DNA from: Lamellibrachia columna
Lineage: Eukaryota > Annelida > Polychaeta > Sabellida > Siboglinidae
Direction: 5' to 3'
Assembly (NCBI GenBank): GCA_963662155.1
Contig: OY759271.1
Coordinates: 41,152,000-41,215,999, forward strand
DNA length: 64,000 nt
Positions 1-13,200 of the stretch are shown here, in pieces; the first letter of the stretch is position 1, and every line of letters begins with the position of its first letter. Position numbers and translations under genes: made by a program. The notes under the pieces are model-generated. The model had not been told where the DNA came from. It searched no databases and was given only the letters and a program-made list of their open reading frames with translations.

Positions 1-1152
1 CAGGCCAATCAAAATGACCGTACACACACACTGCCATGTGTGTTAGAAGGCTGGCGTAACCTGATACCATAGACGACAACACATTACAAGTACAGATTCA
101 AGGGCTATTGTGGCAGAAAATTAAGGGACGTCAATATTACAAATGGCCATTATATTTTGTCAAAAATACATAAAACGCCAGTGAAAACCCGTAAATTTAA
201 ACACAAAGACAAGCATTTGCTTGCAACATAATACAGCAGTAAATTATGATTGGTGAAGGGTTTGTGTCAAAAATACACTGCTACTTAAGGCTAGTCATTA
301 AACTTTTGGTTAATTCACGGTAGTGTAGCAGACATAATTGGTTTATGTTAACCAAAATCTGCTGTAATGTTATCAGATACATTGTCATGCGTATATGTGT
401 CATTTATTTCTTTGGGGATTGTCTCAAAACAATTAAACTTTGTTTTTAGTGGCTATTTTTTCACATTTAAAAAAAAAATTCAAAAACCTTGTGACATAAC
501 CAAATAAATGAAAAACTAAAAAAAAATGTTTCCGGTTTATTATATAGTATTTCAACTACAATCTGTGAAGAAATGGTTAATTTACTTTAAAACTTCTACT
601 GAAACTTATCAATTCAGGACAAGCATATAATAGCCAACCCAGCTACCTTAAGTGCGGCGTTCAGATGAAAGAATTTAAACAAATCTATAACAGAATGATA
701 ATAAAAAATTTATATACTTTGGCCTCATTATATGAAAAAAACTTGTGTAAAATATATATGTTAATTATGTTATGCAAATAAGATTATTATAATGGAAATG
801 ATTAATCAAATATCTGCTACTGTAGTGGCTCCCTCACACAAAATTACAGTTATACATACACATGATATGTCATTCATTCTAACTAAAAATATTTTACTAA
901 GAAAGTGACATAACATGAAGATCAGATAACAGGACGCATATGTATGTAACTGTATTGTGTCTTGATTGTGTAATTATAACCAAAATGTTCTGGGGTGTTG
1001 CAATCATAATTAATATTTTGTAATAAAAAACAAGTTTTTTTACCCCAAAAAAGAAGAAAGGGACAGATAATGAATTGATCAACCTTGATATACTATTTCT
1101 GAGAACAGTCATGATCATTTTTATGACATAATGGTTGATTATATGATTTCAG
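1..1152. other. AT-rich intron of the CABIN1 gene, nothing recognised
   Basis: AT-rich sequence before the first recognisable exon. It should be intron, because the exon at 1153 begins in the middle of the CABIN1 N-terminal TPR region and opens with a good acceptor. I looked for the preceding exon (the TPR helix ending just before the AV-LDSTDV-like motif) and did not find it, so it probably lies left of the window. Confidence 0.5.
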
Positions 1153-1254
1153 GCAGTGTTGGTGGATGCAACGGATGTGACTGTTTGGCACAAGATTAGC
1201 AAGCTGGCTTTGTCACTGCATCAATATTCCCTGGCAAGACATGCCTACGAACAG
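1153..1254 (+). CDS. CABIN1: CABIN1 exon A (TPR helix)
   Basis: 34 codons, phase 0 at both ends. The acceptor is TTTCAG and the donor is GTGGAT, a weak consensus. It encodes [15 protein letters not shown] and then LARHAYEQ, the TPR helix pair that precedes the HWPCLD motif in this family. Confidence 0.85.
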
Positions 1255-4200
1255 GTGGATAATCAGTATCTACTAGAATCTCATGAAGATTTGTCTTTTT
1301 AATAATTAATTATTAATTTAAAAAACAACCCTTGCAAAGCTTGGGTTCACTCAATATTGTTGTATTGGTTGTTCCATTAGGGGTGTAAGAATTAATTAAA
1401 ATTCTAATGTATCACCATAGTGGAGGTGACAGTGCAATTCCATTGAAAGATAATTTAACAGCATTAGATGCCAGTTGTATATAGACTACCAGAAGTTGCA
1501 AAATATACTTGTGGGTACGTTATTTGAAGTTATTCCTGGCGGTGTTTATAGCCTTGTTTGGATTGTTTTACTAATATGATATCAAAGATTTAGATTATAG
1601 ATATAATATCAAAGATTTTATATATACACTGATCCTTGTCGATCACTTGAATGTGTATTTGTGAGTATACAGTTTTTTTGGGATTTTTTCACATGCTGGT
1701 TATGTAATTCTGATACATTTTTATTTTATTGTTGCACATTTACAGGGACTTGAGTGCAATGCCAAACACTGGCCATGTTTAGATGGAGTCATCACTGTTC
1801 TCTATGTGCTCAACAATTATGAGGGTGAGTCAGAACACAAAACTGGAGAGGAATAAAACAGTAATCACCCACAGAGCTGTGCAATAAAACTGCTAACACA
1901 AAGAAACTACCTAAAATAAATCGTATGACATCAAATAACAGTAGTAATAGGGATGTAGATATCTAAGAACTGTATGGTAGAAAGCATGTCAAGACATTTA
2001 TGGGCATTTTGCCCTAATTTCTGTACATGCTCATAAAAGTAAAAATATGTTGTACATGATTGGAAGTAAGTTATTGAGAAAACAAGATCACGTATTTTCC
2101 AGTGAGGATATCAAAATGAGAACACAATGTCCATGTTTGTGTGGAACAATGCTGATGTTGTTTCAGCATGCCTTTATTACATTGGTCGGGCACTGAGGCG
2201 TGACCCAGGCTATGTGAAGGGTCTCGTCTTTCTCCGTCAGATACTAACTGAGCAACCATCTCTGCTCAAGAACACTGCATCCTACTTCAAAGATTGGTAT
2301 GTTGTGTTTCTGTTTTATTTTACATGTATTTATCAAGTTTGGGGTCAGGTACATGTAATCTGCTTGAGTTCAAGTACATCAAAACTTATCAGGTACAAGA
2401 ACAATTTAGCTCTTGTCAGGATGAAACAATTTTTAGTCAAATTAAGATGACAAACAAGCTAATTAGTGCAATGTAATAAATTACTTGTAAATAAATGTTT
2501 GTAAATATTGTCAGTTGAGAAATGTGAATTAGTATACTTAGATCAAGTGTTTTGTCTTTTAGTGACCCACAGATATATGACTTGGAAGTTGACAAAGAGG
2601 ACATGAACGAGGTTAGTTCACTTTGTTATTACACACAGCAGTTTGCATGTAGTGTCATGCTGTCATTGTCACCAAAGGACCACATGTATAAAGTACAGAG
2701 AAAACTGACTATAATGAGAACTTAATAAAATTGATCTGTAGAAAGGGCTCCTTTTAGAACCAAAGGACCACCTGCAATATTTGCTCAGTTTGGATGGACC
2801 ATACATGTAATATGTGCTTGGAATAACATCTCCTAGATATAACACATGACAAATATAGAATTATTCATGGACACACCAAAGATCTCGGAGACAATCAGAC
2901 AGAGGCGAGCCTAATTTGCAGGTGACAGCTGTAGAAGTGAAGAAGTGGTGTAGAGCTGGTTACTTGACAATGAAAGCATGCACTGAGAAGACTAGGTACA
3001 CCAATACTTATCCTATCCAAAACTACTTACGTCTGAATTCGGGATAAGAGTTACTGACCTGATGTAGGATAGATGCCATTTGAGAAATATGAACAGCTTT
3101 CATGGGACCTGTCCTGTGAACAACTAGATGAGATTAACATAGACCAAAATCCCTGCATCCTTTGTCTATAACAATTTCAGCACTAGCAATATGGTTAAAA
3201 TAAAAAAAATTTGTGACATTCTGATTATGGATGTTTACAGTTGGTCGGTGAGGCACTGGAGATGAGACGTAAGAAGCAAGAATTAGCAAAGATTCCAGAC
3301 CCACCCACTGTGACTTTCACACGACCTCACATGGCCTTTACGTGAGTACCTTTTCAGCTTCAAATTCAGTTGATCAGTTCTTTGAACTAGTTGGACAATC
3401 CAAACATGTTTCTTGACGTTGTTAGGCAAAGTGTACTTTTGTTAGAACATTTACAGAATTGGCTTTGATTGTTGGGTTGGGTAACTTGTGAAAGTGAGCT
3501 GTATGTTGTAGTGAATAGAGGTAACTGAATTGGCTTTGATTGTTGGGTTGGGTAACTTGTGAAAGTGAGCTGTATGTTGTAGTGAATAGAGGTAACTGAA
3601 TTGGCTTTGATTGTTGGGTTGGGTAACTTGTGAAAGTGAGCTGTATGTTGTAGTGTATAGAGGTAACTGAATTGGCTTTGATTGTTGGGTTGGGTAACTT
3701 GTGAAAGTGAGCTGTAAGTTGTAGTGTATTGAGGTAGGTTATACATCCCCTTTTTTGGTTCTGTCATGTATAAAATAGTTAATGTTTAATATACATCTTC
3801 CAGATTGTATTAATTAATATTCATCAGTTAATTTCACTTTTTGTTGCTTCCATTTATGTTTAATTAGCTTTAGGTATATTTTATTGGCTGTCGACACAAT
3901 CATCATATTTATGACACTGAAACCATCTGATTTGAACCTCTGCAGGTGGAATAGCCTAGGGGAAAGTTTGATTTCTCTCTATGACCACATTGTCGACTCG
4001 GTGACAAGAAACAAACAGGTCAACCCTTCTCAGCCTCGGGTGGTCAGTGTGCAGTTTGATTCTTTGTGTATCTTTAATTAAAAAACGTTTATATTTAATA
4101 ATTATTTTTTTAAATTAAAAAATAATTCTCTAATGACATATTTTTTGGCAATATCACTTGATTTGTCGAAGTAATATTGCTATCATCCACACATGTAATT

Positions 4201-7200
4201 AACATTGTGACTTCTCAAATATCAAGTATGAGTCTTGTCAATGCGATCATAATGGGGTTCACACTGTTATCATGTCTGGGTGTTTTCTTTTTAACATGGT
4301 AAAGATTATGCAGCTGATACAACAATTGTAGTGTTGTTGCATAGACATTGTAAAACTGACACTGAGATTGCATGACTTGTGTAATGCTATGTGGGAGATA
4401 AGCATGCATGACATGACCTGTCGAAATTGTAATGTTTGTCATGCTATCACTATAAACAACCTTGCATTTATTCTAACAGTTATGTTTAGTAAAGTACGCC
4501 ATCATTGCAGTAAACAGTGTACCTGTTGCAGAGTCTTGGCTGTAGAGTCGACCTGACTAGTTGTGTCAGCTTGGACCCAACAGCTCCAGCACCAGAGTGT
4601 GTAGCTCCAACACCCACTCTACCAGAAGCTCCGACAGCTTTGGAGTCACTGCCAGCAACAGTGTCGGATGTCATGATGCCTGATGCCACATTACAAGACA
4701 GACTGCAAGACACAGGTGATGGCAGCGGATGTGGAAATTATCATTTCTGTTACTTAGAAATTAACTGTTTCAGTTTGTTAATTTATTTGCACTTTGCTTA
4801 TTTTTTAACATCAGGCCTGGGATCTATTACATTGCAATGTAATAGATTACTATTACTTAGTTTCTTTTCTACTACTATTACATGCTGAAGGCTATGTAAT
4901 CTATTACTATTACGTTTTCCATCAGAACTATTTTCTTTTGATTAAACATTTTACTTAATCACTTACATAGATTCAGATTGACTTATGGGTGTAAAATTAA
5001 TTAAATTACAATTAACTTGTAAATTTCCCAATTAAATTAACCTCACACAATTCCAGTCAGATGTAGAAGTTTCATATATTCATTGGTATGAAACAAAAAA
5101 GCAATATCACTGTCGTATAACACAGTCTGATTATCCCATAGTAGACCTATACTGCTCGGCTGCTGTTTGGTGGACAGTTAATTATTGGCTCAAGGATAGG
5201 ATGTTTTTCACACTTGATCAATAGTGTGCAAGCTAGCTGCCAACTGAGAAAAACTCAGAAAAGTTGGTATAAGCCCCTGGATTTTTTTCAAACATTACCC
5301 AGCATGGCAGGCTGGCAGCTAGGGTTGGGAGATGGCAATGATTAATTGATTGATTCAGATGTTAAAGCTTGGAACCCTTATCTGGCTTCAGTGAATGACC
5401 GAATAGGCTTGTGTGAAAAGGATAGATGGCTGGCTTCAAATGACCTATTAGCCATGCAACCGTCAAACTGTCACAGTGTGTCCTGCTAATAGTGCTAAAG
5501 TGCATTGACTGTCATGATTCAGATACTAAACCATTTTATCACCACTGTTGGAGAAAAAAATAAAAAATAAAACTGCATGTAAAAAACTGAACAAGATGCT
5601 TGTCCAAGTCCCAGTATGTCAAAATACAGAATTTGTTGGTCTGATTATTTTTAATGAAATTGAATTTTGGTGTGATTGAAATGCTCAATTGTAATAGCAA
5701 AGTAATAGCTCAATTACTATTACTTTGCTTTCTATTACTATTATTATTACATTGTGTTCTGTTCCATTTATTAGTATTACTTGAACAATTGTAATCGTTA
5801 CTGTTACATATTACTATTACCCCATGCCTGGTTAACATGCTTTATTGTGCTATTTGTGTTTACCTGTTTTTATTTTATTACCATTTGTAAGCTGGTGCCA
5901 CTTTGTAAGATATAGAAATCCTTAATTTTGGAACATGTTAAATTGTGATATATTAGATAAACTTTGAATGATGCAAGTTTGCGTTCATCAGAAATAATGT
6001 CTCCTGGGTTGAATGCTTGAAGTGGTGACCCTGGCATTTAGGTTAAAAAGCCGGGTGGGTGCCCTGAGTTGCCACAAAAGATGCAACCAAATTCAACCCT
6101 GGAAACCTTCATTTTTACCCCAATCCTTGATTTGGGTGTTTTGGTTAAATTTTATAGCTTCGATTTATGTTTGTATGTTCATATTTATGTTAATAATGAA
6201 TCATAGTGTTTACTTAGTGTTTACTAAGATAACATTGTAGCCCATTAACCATGTTACATTGGGTTGTTTGTTGCTGCGACACCTTGGCTATTATTCCTGG
6301 TAATTTTGAGCCATTTGGCATCTCTGGGTGCAACTGCCAGGTGGTTTTGGCATGTTTGCTGTATACAAAGAGATAACACCATTAGGCATGCACAGGAACA
6401 AATGGTATCATTGGAAAGCTGAATCACTCTTTGTTCTGTTTCGTATTTATTCATGAGCATAGTTAATGATAGCTAATGACGATCTAGCTTACAATACACA
6501 TCACATAGTTGGTGCCCATATTTGGCTGCTTTTACTACACTCCACAGAATAAATTTATGTTCCTATTCATGGTATCTAAATAGGTAACATGTTATACCTT
6601 TGGAAAGCTCTATGATTGGCCTATTTGAATACATGTGAATGAGTGAGGGGGCAATATGCAGCAAATGAGCATCGTTGTTACAAACACGTGTTGTCTGGGC
6701 TTTTTATTTGCTAATCTGCCATTTTGTTTTCTCATTTCGTTCTATGTCAGTTCACTTTAGGCCGGATTATTTCAAGTTTCCACATCACTATTTCAGCAAA
6801 TTGAATGACAGCATTAGTGAATCACATTATTATACTAGTTCAGACAGTTAGAACGGTGTTGCAGGCTTTTTTGAGGTAAATATCATATATTTCTGCCGGC
6901 TTCGACAGCCCGCATTGCCATGGTAAACGACGCAGGACCGATGGGCCTGTCTGAATCGGCACAGTCCGGTGTGGGAAAAAGTCATAAAAATAAAAGTTCT
7001 TAACATATTTGATTCATTTTTGTTTTATTTTGTAGCTAATATGTATGGTTACATTTTTTTTGCTCTACTCCTTTTCCCTATAGTCCGGGGTGAAACTGGC
7101 ACTGATACAGGTTGTTGATTTTTGTTTCCCCTTCTTCATAACTAGTCCCGTTTTACTACCGTCTCCACCAACCGTCTTCACTCCCCTCTATCCCTCGCCC

Positions 7201-10200
7201 TCATTCTCCACTCCCCTCCGACTCCCACTAAATCTCTCTTCACGCAGTCCTCCCATCTCAGTCTTGGTCTTCCTCTTCTCCTTCTACACTCCAAGTGAAT
7301 CTGCTCTCTTCGTCAATCGTATCCACCCCTTTCATTCTTTCCACATGTCCAACCCACCAGCTTCCTTGTGAGACTATCTCACACCAGCTTCCTCCCTCAG
7401 CTCCTCCATTCTTCGCTTGTCGATTCTTTTCACTCCCGCAATTCTTCCCACCCAGTTATTCTCGTAAAGTTCCAGTCTCTCTTGTTGTTTTTCTGTCATC
7501 GCCATGGTCTCTAGACCGTATAGGTATACTGGTGTTGTGCATGAGTTAAGAACCTTTCCTTTTAGTTTTCCAGATATGTGTCTATCTCCCATCTCCCCTT
7601 CCACTTTCCTCCACGCACTGGCCCCAGCTTGTATTCTGCGAATTTCTGTCTCCGTGCCACTGTCCCCGCAGACTGCTCCACCCAGACAGACAAGGCTGTC
7701 TCGTTGGTTTAGTTTCTTCCCATCCAGTCTTATGTCAAGATCTTTTTTCTGCTGCCCGACCCAAAGCACATGTCTTCTCTAGACTTACTTTCAGTCCGTA
7801 TCTGACAGTAATAAATCAAGTGATAACTATCTTTAGGCCTTGGCAACAAAATTAAATTGTTAACAAAGTCATGATTAGCCTTCCATACCACGTATATGCA
7901 ATGGAGTCAAATCTGTTCTAAAGGCACAACTACTCGTAATAATTACCACAGGAAATTTTTTTTAATGCAATCGATAATATTACATCGATTGAGATAACGA
8001 TTTAGAATATCGATCCCTTGTGCAAAGTTTTCTTAAGATTTATCGAAAGACGTGTACCAAGCATTAGCTTGCTGGCGAGTGCTACGCATTATGCACGCAA
8101 TTAGGTATGGTTAGCCAATAAAAGAAAATATAAAAGCAGAGTACATATGTGATGCGCCACGCCAAAACCAGGCGCTTCTCGCTAGATTTTGTTCGGCGCA
8201 GGAGCCTAAAATGCATGGTGCACGTTCGAATGGTCGAACATGGGTTAGCGACGGAATCGATCAGCGAAATTATCCATCTTTCCATAAATCCATTTATATA
8301 AGCTGAAAGATTGTTCAAACTAGTAATATTTAGCACTTTATTTGAAGCCCCTGATTAGCGTCGCGGTTGAGAAGTCTGAAACAAAGCCATGTTTACATGC
8401 TTTTGATCGACTGTCTTCGCTGGCTAACAAGTGGGAAACCCCACATGTTATACATGGCTGGAAAGCTAATGACGTCAACTACACGTGTGATTGGATATCT
8501 CTTACTCTAGACCAATGGAATGGCTCCTATTATACATAATTTATCCAGCAACAAAGTGCTGTTGTTGCTATGGAAGTTGCGAAACGCTCGCTGATTGGTC
8601 GAAAACGTCAGCGCGCATGCGCAGTCGGCTTGTTTACACATTCCTTTCGTCTTTGTTCGCGTTTCGCCCGCTGTTTTCGTCTTTGATTCGTTAAAGAATT
8701 GCACTATGTCATCGAAAGAAGCTTATTTAGTTACCGAGTTGGATCGTGCGAGGGGGTGCAATTCAATAAATAATATGTTTTTCCACTTTATACTTCTGCA
8801 TCTTATTTATACACATCTACTGGAGGAACATAAAAAATTTCATTCCATTTGGAGCATTATATGTGCATGGTTGCTATGGGAGAAGCAATTTTTCAATGCT
8901 GTTTTTAAAGCTGATTTTCTCAAAACTGTTATTCCAAGAACGTGTACACTAAAAGTGTAATATCTTGGCCCAGGAGTAAGATACACTGTTCATGTTGGTG
9001 TCATTTTAAAGCTGTGTATATCCTCTATTTGAATCTGTAATAAAATGGTTTTGTAAAATGTTCGAGAAAAGCCTGGTTTTGGCATGTGGCATCACATATT
9101 TTTTTCGTGAAATTTTTTTTTTACCTAATCTATGACATTACATCGAGTTAATGATTTAGAATATCGAATCCTTGTGCAAAGGTTTCTTAAGATTGATCCA
9201 AACAAGTGTATCAGGCATTAGCTTGCTGGCAAGTCCTACACATTGTGTGCACAATTAGGTATCAAGGTTGATTTTGGTTGCATTTTTTCGGCAAATCCAG
9301 GAAACCCTACTAGTCAAGTTAAGACATAAATTTGCTTTATAGACAAAATGTCCCGAGTTTGTAGAAAAATGTGCTGATTTCTACTGTGCTATGGGCAGAA
9401 ACAATAGACTCTCATTCTGTTTTTTTTTTACAAACCTCACATTTTTTTGTAGGTATCGCTGACTTAGATATGCAAGACTTTGAGAGCTCCAGTGGGCGTG
9501 GTCGGGGCCAGAAACGAAAGAGGCTTCAGTGGGAAGAGGCAGGGAAACGGCGGTCAGCTCGTGTAAGTAGGGGGAAGGTTTGGATGATAATAGTGGTAGT
9601 AGAGGGTTTATTCAATTACAATAACTGACATTTATTGCATGGTTTTCAATGGGCCATCACAAATTAAATGAGTTCACCAAAGGTTACACCTGTGTGGGAT
9701 ATTTTACTTCACCTGGCATAGACGTAGTTGCTGATCTAGGCTAATATGTGAGTTTGCTTCCTTCATCAGTTGATTTTATTCGGTCTTCCTAGTTTCCACA
9801 TTATTAACTGCTAGGCTAATTTTTTATTTCTTTACATATAGGATGTCAGTAGTTAAAATGCATAAACTAGAGTAAATGCTTCCCAAACGGGCTGTTCATC
9901 ACAAGAACAGGATCCAGTACCCTACAGGATGTTACTGATAATATGACCATCGGAGGCTGCCACCAGTGAGGGTGAAGTATAGAGAATCATCCAGGCTGCT
10001 AATCCCATCAAGCTTGGACCCACTACCTACATCACTGCTAAAGAGAATCATCCAGGCTGCTAATCCCATCAAGCTTGGACCCACTACCTACATCACTGCT
10101 AAAGAGAATCATCCTGGCTGCTAATCCCATCAAGCTTGGACCCACTACCTACATCACTGCTAAAGAGAATCATCCTGGCTGCTAATCCCATCAAGCTTGG

Positions 10201-13200
10201 ACCCACTACCTACATCACTGCTAAAGAGAATCATCCAGGCTGCTAATCCCATCAAGCTTGGACCCACTACCTACATCACTGCTAAAGAGAATCATCCAGG
10301 CTGCTAATCCCATCAAGCTTGGACCCACTACCTACATCACTGCTAAAGAGCACTCTTTCTGCACATATTCCAACACAGACTCATCTGATCAACATCTCTT
10401 GAGTCGGCCACTGTTCCTCGGGAGCTCAAGAAGGCTGTCATAACACTGCTGTTTAAACAGTCTACCTTGTTTGAATACACACTGACAAACTACAGCCCAG
10501 TTTCAAGTTTACCATTCGTGTCTAAAAACTTGGAGAAGGTAGCAGCCAAACATCTCATTCAACATCTAACTGACAACGACCTCCACGAGGAGCTACAATC
10601 GGCCTACAAACCCCTACACAGTACTGAGACTGCTTTAATGGGAGTGCAGCATGACATCACCAGTTCTCTGGCTGGCTCCAGAGGTGTCCTTATTGTTCTC
10701 CTGGATTTACCTGCTGCTTTTGACATGATTGATGCATCTATCCTACTAAAGAATGAATATGAATGACCACCTGGGAATATCTGCCGCGATGTTTCTAGGA
10801 TGCGTAATGTGAGAATTCCAGCACTATTAACAATCCTGGCACAAAATGGAAGCATCGGCGTGCCAGAGGATACCAAACCTTTAAAATGTTGGTGCGTTTT
10901 TTTTTTCGCTTAATGCATAATTATTTAATTGCATATAAGTCAGTTTCTTCATCAAAAGATGAACGAGTTGCGATTTGCTTAGCCCACTATCGGTAGCCTC
11001 CATGAACTAGGTGAAAAACGGTGGTCTCACATCACGGATAATCGAGGCTATGTCGCAGACCTCGAAATAACTACTTATTTGGAGGGAGCATCGCTATGCG
11101 GGCCAATAAAATTATTCGATGCTTGGGAACGTTCTGAGCTCACCACACGAGGAGGGAATCATGGCGAAAAGAAAAATGACAGGAGGCTATTTTAGGCCAC
11201 ACACGATATCGAAGAAGAGGAATAAAGCAACGATCAGCGCCAGCACATGCGCCCACAAAGATGGAGAAATTTGAGCATTCGTTCCAGTGGAAGTTCCAGA
11301 AAAAGTGGAAGGCCAAATGGGCCTGGCTTGCGAAGATTGATGATGGGAGATGCCAAATATATATGTTGCAAGTTCGTCAACTTTTACAATTGGATGTTAC
11401 AATTCCAATGTCTGATAACACTTTCTATGCGTCCCTTGGTATTAATGTCCAAGACAAAATAGTTAATATGTGTTGTTTTAGGGTTAAAATGATGTTACAT
11501 GATTGGCTCTTTTTTAACAGTTTCAAGTGGCCCATATTTTTTCATTGGCCCATTTTTGGAAGGCTAGTGGGGGAGTTGGCCCATTTAAAAAATGTTTTAG
11601 AAACATCGCAGCCCTTACATGGTTCAGTTCATGCATGTCTTATGTTTACTTTCAGTGAGCATGCAGCATCATGTTGATGCTGTTTGCAAGAAGTGTAACT
11701 TCCATCTCAGACGTATCAAATCCATCAGGCCCTACATCACGAAGCGTGTCTGTCATTCATTGGTCATTGCTGTGGTTGTTTCAAGTCTGGATTACTGCAA
11801 GGCCCTCCTGCTGGACCTACCCGAATATCACTGGACATGCCTCCAGAAGATATACAACAGAGCTGCCCGTCTAGTTTTTATTACACCTATCTGCACATAT
11901 CACTTCAATTCTGGTGGATATGCATTGGTTGCATGATTTGACACCTGCCAATCTTTCTCAACTGCTGAATCCACGAACTAGAAATCCTCGGCTACGGCAG
12001 CTATACGACCACCTGCAGTTAGCTATACGACCACCTGCAGTTAGCTATACGACCACCTGCAGTTAGCTGTCCCACCAGTCCAAGTCTGTCGGCAGATGCG
12101 GATTTGGAACAACCGGTCCCGCATTTTTGAAAAAACTACCACTTTCCCTCCATGATGTGCCTTCATTGACACTATTTATGACTCATCTCTTCCAATGTGC
12201 ATGTGGCAATATATAAAACACTGTTTTATGGACTAGCCATTGTCATGGACGACTTTTATGTGACGACGTTTTAATTGATTTATTTCAGCACTTTAATGGA
12301 CTTTTAGTTTGTAAGTTACTTTTATGTGAATGGCTGTTCTGTTTTGTTGCGTGTAGGTGCGGAATACATCACAGAAAAAGGATGAAGAAGAGATTGTCGA
12401 TTACCACGAGTTGTTGAGTAAGATCTTGCCACTGAGTCTGCTGTGAGTATAGTCACTGATAGCTGTCACAAATAGAATGTTGGAGAGTGTTCTCACTAAA
12501 AGCTTGGGAAACCTTTCATCCTCATTGCATCAGTTCACGTAGCCGTGTAAATTTACTACCCCAAAATACATTTTTTTAATGTATTTTGAATAATATTACT
12601 ACTGTATCTAAACTTTAAATGGGTTGAATAGTTAGCTGGGACCACTTTGCTAGCTGTATAGTTTAGATTTGTCCAAGCTGTTTTGTATTGGTTAACAAAG
12701 TTAAACCAGTCAGCTTGAAGGTTGCTTTTGTTGGCAAGTTTCACATCCCATACGATTCACAAAATTATTTTAAATAAACACAATTTGTTTATCTGAGTAA
12801 TCTAGATGTATATTTTGACTACCAATGACAGCAGTTGCATACAATTGTTTATTGTAAGTCCCTGTGGTTTCTGACTTGGTCCCCTAATGGTGCAGGCGGG
12901 TCAGAGAGGCTGAAGAAACCCCAGCTGTCAGTGTCCAGCCAGAGTGTCCAGTGGACATGGCAAGCATGGCTGGCGACAGTCAGGAATGTTTTAAAGGCAT
13001 GGACGTTGACACTAGCAAGGTAACTTATTTAATAGGGTTATGATATTAGGTTAAACATCTTCTGTGGTGTTACTTTTTTAGCAGTGCGCCTTACCATAAT
13101 GACAAGAAAGACTAAAGCTTTGTTTGATACAAAAACAACCTAGTAGTTTCATTTAATTGTTGATTGGAATGTCTTTGTGATAGGAATATCCTTCAAAACA

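Noticed and set aside
7090..7782. Ser/Pro-rich plus-strand frames
   Set aside because: They are antisense shadows of the RTE-like reverse transcriptase on the minus strand.
11247..11462. Zinc-finger/hAT-like frame [20 protein letters not shown]
   Set aside because: Only a weak resemblance over about 20 residues, with no Cys/His set in frame.
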